A stretch of DNA of 40,507 nt from JBOGFI01 sp050743365. Its GTDB lineage: Bacteria; Actinomycetota; Acidimicrobiia; IMCC26256; JACDBD01. How positions within the stretch are numbered: the first letter of the stretch is position 1; every line of letters starts with the position of its first letter. Made by a program: the position numbers and the translations under genes. The stretch lies in NCBI GenBank assembly GCA_050743365.1, contig JBOGFI010000127.1:1-40507 (forward strand). The letters are read 5' to 3'. The notes under the pieces were generated by a model. It was given only the letters and a program-made list of their open reading frames with translations. It was not told where the DNA came from and did no database searches. Below, piece after piece: positions 37,647 to 40,507 of this stretch.

Positions 37647-38566
37647 AGGGCACCAGACGACGAGAACGCGGTGACGATCGTGTCCGTCAGGGCCGCGCCT
37701 GCTGTGCCGTCCGGGTCTAGTTCCGGGTCGTAGATGCCTACGTGGAAGCCAAGCGCGCGCGGGCTCGCCACCAGAGTCGTCAGGACGGACGTGAGTTCCA
37801 CGAACGACAGACCATCCGGGTTGGGCGAATCGACCGCAGGCATGACGCTCAGGTCGAGGATGTCGGCGTCCAGGTGAATCCAGAAGCCGTCGATGGGCGC
37901 GGCCTCCAGATGGGCTCGCGCGCCCTGTGCGGCGGCGTCCGCGCCGTGCTCGCGGACGTACTCGATCGGGTAGCGGTGGATGCGCGAGGTGTCGAACGCG
38001 GTGAGGTCGGCGATCTCGTAGTCCTCCGGCTCCCGCTGGACGCCGATGTGCGCGACATGCTCCTCCGCCGCATACGGGCGCAGCCCGTCGATGTCGGCGA
38101 GCGCGTCCGGGCCGTGGCCCGTGACCAGGCCCAAGGCCAGGCCGCCCGCCGCCAGCCGTCCGGCCCAGGCCGCCGGGTCGAGGTGCGGGGAGTAGTCGTC
38201 GTGGCCGTCCAGGTGCGCCAGGCCGAACACGCCCTGGCGGCGGCGCAGCGCGAGCATCGGGCCGAGGAGGATGCCGCAGTCGCCGCCGAGCACGACCGGG
38301 AACCGGCCCGCGTCCAGCAGTTCGCCGATGCGTACGGCGAGCCGGTCTGAATAGTCGGCGATGCCGAGGCCGTTCCGGTAGCCGGTTTCCGGCTCCAGGC
38401 CGAACACGTAGGGCGGGGGGTCGACGCGGCCCGCGTCTTCGGCGTTCAGGCGGGCGACGATGCCGTGCCCGCGCAGCGCGCCGGCCAGCAGCCGTACTCC
38501 GGGCTCATGCCCCTCGCGCGGCGGGCGCAGCCCGAGGTTGGACGGGGCGTCGAGCACAGCGATCAT
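37643..38566 (-). CDS. Arginase/agmatinase-family protein
   Basis: 307 residues of the ureohydrolase fold. Metal-site motifs: GGDCGILLG (about residues 94-102; the usual metal-binding His of GGDH is Cys), LDGHDDYSP (D, H, D retained), and LDADILDLSVMPAVDSP (both Asp retained); a Glu lies in YDPELDP. It would hydrolyse a guanidino or formamide-type substrate using two Mn ions, but the His-to-Cys change argues against classical arginase. On the minus strand TAGATT lies 6 nt before the ATG, so the mRNA may be leaderless. Peptide deformylase is upstream on the same strand. Confidence 0.88.
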   Translation of the reverse strand: MIAVLDAPSNLGLRPPREGHEPGVRLLAGALRGHGIVARLNAEDAGRVDPPPYVFGLEPETGYRNGLGIADYSDRLAVRIGELLDAGRFPVVLGGDCGILLGPMLALRRRQGVFGLAHLDGHDDYSPHLDPAAWAGRLAAGGLALGLVTGHGPDALADIDGLRPYAAEEHVAHIGVQREPEDYEIADLTAFDTSRIHRYPIEYVREHGADAAAQGARAHLEAAPIDGFWIHLDADILDLSVMPAVDSPNPDGLSFVELTSVLTTLVASPRALGFHVGIYDPELDPDGTAGAALTDTIVTAFSSSGAL

Positions 38567-38572
38567 CCCTGC

Positions 38573-38578
38573 AATCTA
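38573..38578 (-). promoter_or_regulatory. -10-like element of the arginase-family gene
   Basis: TAGATT on the minus strand, 6 nt before the ATG at 38566, in the 26-bp gap after the deformylase gene. Confidence 0.35.
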
Positions 38579-38592
38579 GAACACGCACGCGC

Positions 38593-39180
38593 CTAGCCGC
38601 TGACGGCGCCGGGTTCCTCGCGCGGTTCCGCAGGGGGTCCCTCGCGCAGTCCCTCGGCGTGTTCGTCCCGCAGCGACTCGTACTCCTTCAGGACCTTCTT
38701 GCGTGCGCGGGCCGAGAGCCGGTCGATGTAGAGGCGGCCTTCCAGATGGTCGGTCTCGTGTTGGAAGCAGCGGGCGAGCAGGCCCGTCCCCTCGATCGTG
38801 ACCGCCGCGCCGGTGACGTCGAAGCCGTGGACGACCGCATGGTCCGGACGGGCCAGACGCGCATGCGGACCCGGCACGGAAAGGCAGCCTTCGTCGCCGT
38901 CGTCCAGGCGCCGGTCGTCCAACGCGGGCAGCTCCAGTACGGGATTGACGACCACTCCCTTATGCCGCTCGCCGTCCTCGTCAGGGCAGTCGTAGATGAA
39001 CACCCGCAGATCCACGCCGATCTGGTTGGCGGCCAGGCCGACGCCCTCCGCCTCGTACATGCTGGCGAACATGTCGTCGGCGAGTTCCTTCAGCGTCGCG
39101 TCGAAGTCCTCCACGGGCCTGCATGGCTGGTGCAGGACCGGTGTTCCCACCAGCGTGATCGGTCGCACCTGTCCTGCCAT
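38593..39180 (-). CDS. def: Peptide deformylase
   Basis: 195 residues with all three deformylase motifs: GVGLAANQIG (about 46-55), EGCLSVPG (about 97-104, Cys metal ligand), and QHETDHLEG (about 139-147, HExxH with two His ligands and the catalytic Glu). It removes the formyl group from nascent N-terminal methionine at the ribosome exit. The C-terminal 25 residues are a Glu/Pro-rich tail. No formyltransferase gene is adjacent, so this may be an accessory copy; actinomycetes often carry several. Confidence 0.95.
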   Translation of the reverse strand: MAGQVRPITLVGTPVLHQPCRPVEDFDATLKELADDMFASMYEAEGVGLAANQIGVDLRVFIYDCPDEDGERHKGVVVNPVLELPALDDRRLDDGDEGCLSVPGPHARLARPDHAVVHGFDVTGAAVTIEGTGLLARCFQHETDHLEGRLYIDRLSARARKKVLKEYESLRDEHAEGLREGPPAEPREEPGAVSG

Positions 39181-39225
39181 CGCCTGCGCACCTCGCCGTC
39201 CAGTCCCGCCCGTCTCGAAATCGCG

Positions 39226-39336
39226 CTACCCAGGGTAACCGCCACAAGTCGGGCAGCGTTCGTCGCCGTCCGCCACCGGACGGACGCGGAGCGTGTTCCG
39301 CTCGTCGCACACGGTCGCCCGCTCGTCGATGCGCAC
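39226..39336 (-). CDS. Tiny Cys-containing ORF, 36 residues
   Basis: A GTG at 39336 opens a frame reading MRIDERATVCDERNTL and ending ERCPTCGGYPG, with one Cys plus a CxxC, like half of a zinc ribbon. It lies 45 bp upstream of the deformylase gene on the same strand, with a weak GAGG ribosome binding site. The CPTCGG ending looks non-random, but nothing else supports it. The remaining bases up to 39606 show no other gene. Confidence 0.4.
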   Translation of the reverse strand: MRIDERATVCDERNTLRVRPVADGDERCPTCGGYPG

Positions 39337-39606
39337 CGGTGAAGCCTCGATGGCGCGACCCCCGGATCGCTACCTTCTACGCATCCGCTGAACGGCCGGT
39401 GCGAGCCGCTTCGGGGGGAGCGGCCGGTCCTGTGTGTGCGCCCGGTCGACACAGCGGAACGGGGGGAGAGGGGTCACTTCGGGGGAGTGGCCCCTCCGTC
39501 CGTTTCAAGCCCCCTATTTCACTCGCTCGCTCGAAATGGACGCCATGCACGGTCACGTCGAGAAAACTTGACCCGGCGGACGTCGACTTCGCGACGCGGC
39601 TGCGAA

Positions 39607-39867
39607 ATGGTCTCCCCCATGTATTCACGAATTCGAGGCGCCGGGGCGTCCGGGCCCACCGGATGGCTCCTGGCATTTCTCGGTGCGCGCGAAAGGTCGC
39701 TGCGCACCCACACCGGACCGGCGGCGGGCCCCGCGGAATGGCTGCTGGTCTTCCTGGAGGTCGAAAGCGCCGAGCTCGCGGCGCGGCAGCGTCCCGCCGC
39801 GCTGCTGCCGCGGCGCGGCAGGTCCGAGGAGTCCCCGTTCGGCCGGCTGGCCGCCCGCAGCGCGTAG
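39607..39867 (+). CDS. Small hypothetical protein with an internal repeat
   Basis: 86 residues from the ATG at 39607 (ATG at 39619 is an alternative). Two similar stretches stand out, GPTGWLLAFLGARER and GPAEWLLVFLEVESAE, separated by about 25 residues; the tail is Arg-rich. No ribosome binding site is clear. It ends 9 bp before the next gene, whose ribosome binding site overlaps its stop region, which suggests one transcript. Family unknown. Confidence 0.45.
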   Translation: MVSPMYSRIRGAGASGPTGWLLAFLGARERSLRTHTGPAAGPAEWLLVFLEVESAELAARQRPAALLPRRGRSEESPFGRLAARSA

Positions 39868-39876
39868 AGGAGGGTC

Positions 39877-40507
39877 ATGACCGTCGAGATGTTCATCGCC
39901 GCCCTCATCGGCGGCGCGATCGGCCTCGCCGAACTGGTCGCGCGCTACCGCGACAAGCCGGTCGCCGCGCTGCTGTCGCCGGGCGGGCTGCTGTTCGTGT
40001 TCGTCAACGCCAGCGCGTCGATCGTCGCGCTGATCGCGGTGACCGCGTCCGGCTGGAGGTTCGGGCTGCCCGTGTCGACGGCCCCGGAGAGCCTGACGGT
40101 CGTCCGGGTGATCGCCGCCGGGCTCGGGTCCGCGGCCGTGCTGCGGATGTCGTTCGCCCCGGCGCAGAGCAGGGCCGCCGGTACCGGGCCCGTCGCGCTC
40201 CTGAACGGCATCCTGCGGCTCGCGGACGGCGAGCTGGAGCGCAAGCGGGCGCTGAGCAGGCTGTCGCACAACGACCTGGCGGGCCTGTCGTTCGAGCGCG
40301 ACCACGCGGCCCTCGCCGAGCTGTGCTGCCACCTCATGCGCGAGTTCGACCTGGCCGAGGCGCAGCGGCTCGGCGGGCTCGCCGCCGAGCTCAGCAGCCG
40401 CGACGACCTCACCGACGCCGACAAGCTCGACTGCTGGGGGCTGGAGCTGACCCGGCTGGTCGGCGAGCGCGCCCTCCGGCAGGCGGCGCGGCGGCTGCGG
40501 GACAGGC
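39877..40507 (+). CDS. Membrane protein of unknown function, 3'-truncated
   Basis: The frame opens at an ATG behind AGAGGAGGG and runs off the window with 210 codons read. The N-terminus has one hydrophobic helix (FIAALIGGAIGLAELVA). A second follows at about 38-60 (LLFVFVNASASIVALIAVTASG) and a weaker hydrophobic stretch near 75-95. From about 115 it is soluble and helical (LNGILRLADGELERKRALSRL, LAELCCHLMREFDLAEAQRL). No family is recognised. Codon use and ribosome binding site mark it as a genuine gene. Confidence 0.8.
   Translation, partial: MTVEMFIAALIGGAIGLAELVARYRDKPVAALLSPGGLLFVFVNASASIVALIAVTASGWRFGLPVSTAPESLTVVRVIAAGLGSAAVLRMSFAPAQSRAAGTGPVALLNGILRLADGELERKRALSRLSHNDLAGLSFERDHAALAELCCHLMREFDLAEAQRLGGLAAELSSRDDLTDADKLDCWGLELTRLVGERALRQAARRLRDR

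Noticed and set aside
39519..39908. Minus-strand 129-codon frame opposite the small C-terminal-region ORF
   Set aside because: Ser/Arg-rich antisense composition with no ribosome binding site; the plus-strand frame has an internal repeat and leads into a gene with a good ribosome binding site.

Overview
The window is high-GC actinobacterial DNA that falls into two unlike halves. Left of about 27.3 kb it reads like the chromosome of an Acidimicrobiia-type actinobacterium. The signs are CoA-thioester catabolism genes, a luciferase-like F420-type oxidoreductase, hydantoinase/oxoprolinase subunits, a DUF6777-like membrane protein, and many genes whose start codon lies 6-7 nt after a -10-like hexamer with no ribosome binding site (leaderless mRNAs). 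Right of about 30.4 kb the families are those of mycelial actinomycetes (Streptosporangiales/Streptomyces-like): an XRE/DUF5753 regulator coupled to a DUF397 protein, a HATPase of the anti-sigma type, and GlxA/DJ-1 proteins. Between them lies a stretch with two decapitated tRNA 3' halves, short direct repeats and an intact tRNA-Ala. It looks like an integration hot spot, although an assembly chimera cannot be excluded from sequence alone.

Layout. 1-1439: end of an SDR gene and a TIM-barrel sugar isomerase/epimerase-like gene. 1469-3127: CorA-type metal transporter and an isochorismatase-like hydrolase. 9648-3120 (minus): a six-gene catabolic operon of SDR, two acyl-CoA dehydrogenases, acyl-CoA ligase, enoyl-CoA hydratase-like protein and class III CoA-transferase. 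9750-14433 (plus): HyuB, HyuA, SDR. 14441-16069 (minus): small acidic protein, VOC protein, SDR. 16093-18999 (plus): F420-type oxidoreductase, HIT protein, a 39-residue membrane peptide and a DUF6777-like membrane protein. 19104-21846: remnant of an Lrp/AsnC regulator, class III aminotransferase, alanine dehydrogenase. 21859-27317: two divergent GGDEF-EAL proteins.

27351-30150: tRNA-Lys and tRNA-Arg 3' fragments, direct repeats, an ArsR/LMW-phosphatase fusion with a VOC gene, a second VOC gene carrying a perfect 69-bp tandem duplication, and tRNA-Ala(UGC). 30443-31914: ArsR, SRPBCC and DHFR-like operon behind a strong promoter/operator. 31931-34387: XRE/DUF397/PPOX/HATPase locus; the DUF397 protein has four 20-residue repeats. 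34371-34712: AT-richer pocket with tiny ORFs. 34836-36399: GlxA regulator overlapping a DJ-1 protein. 36513-37646: unrecognised 377-aa protein. 37643-39336 (minus): arginase-family protein, peptide deformylase and a tiny Cys-containing ORF. 39607-end: a small ORF and a truncated membrane protein.

Functionally, the left half is a fatty/aromatic-acid type degradation neighbourhood. An identical 14-bp palindrome (TGACGCCGGCGTCA) sits at two divergent promoters 6.4 kb apart and may mark a shared regulon. The aminotransferase and alanine dehydrogenase can form a pyruvate/alanine recycling pair. No rRNA, CRISPR array, complete insertion sequence or intact integrase is visible.
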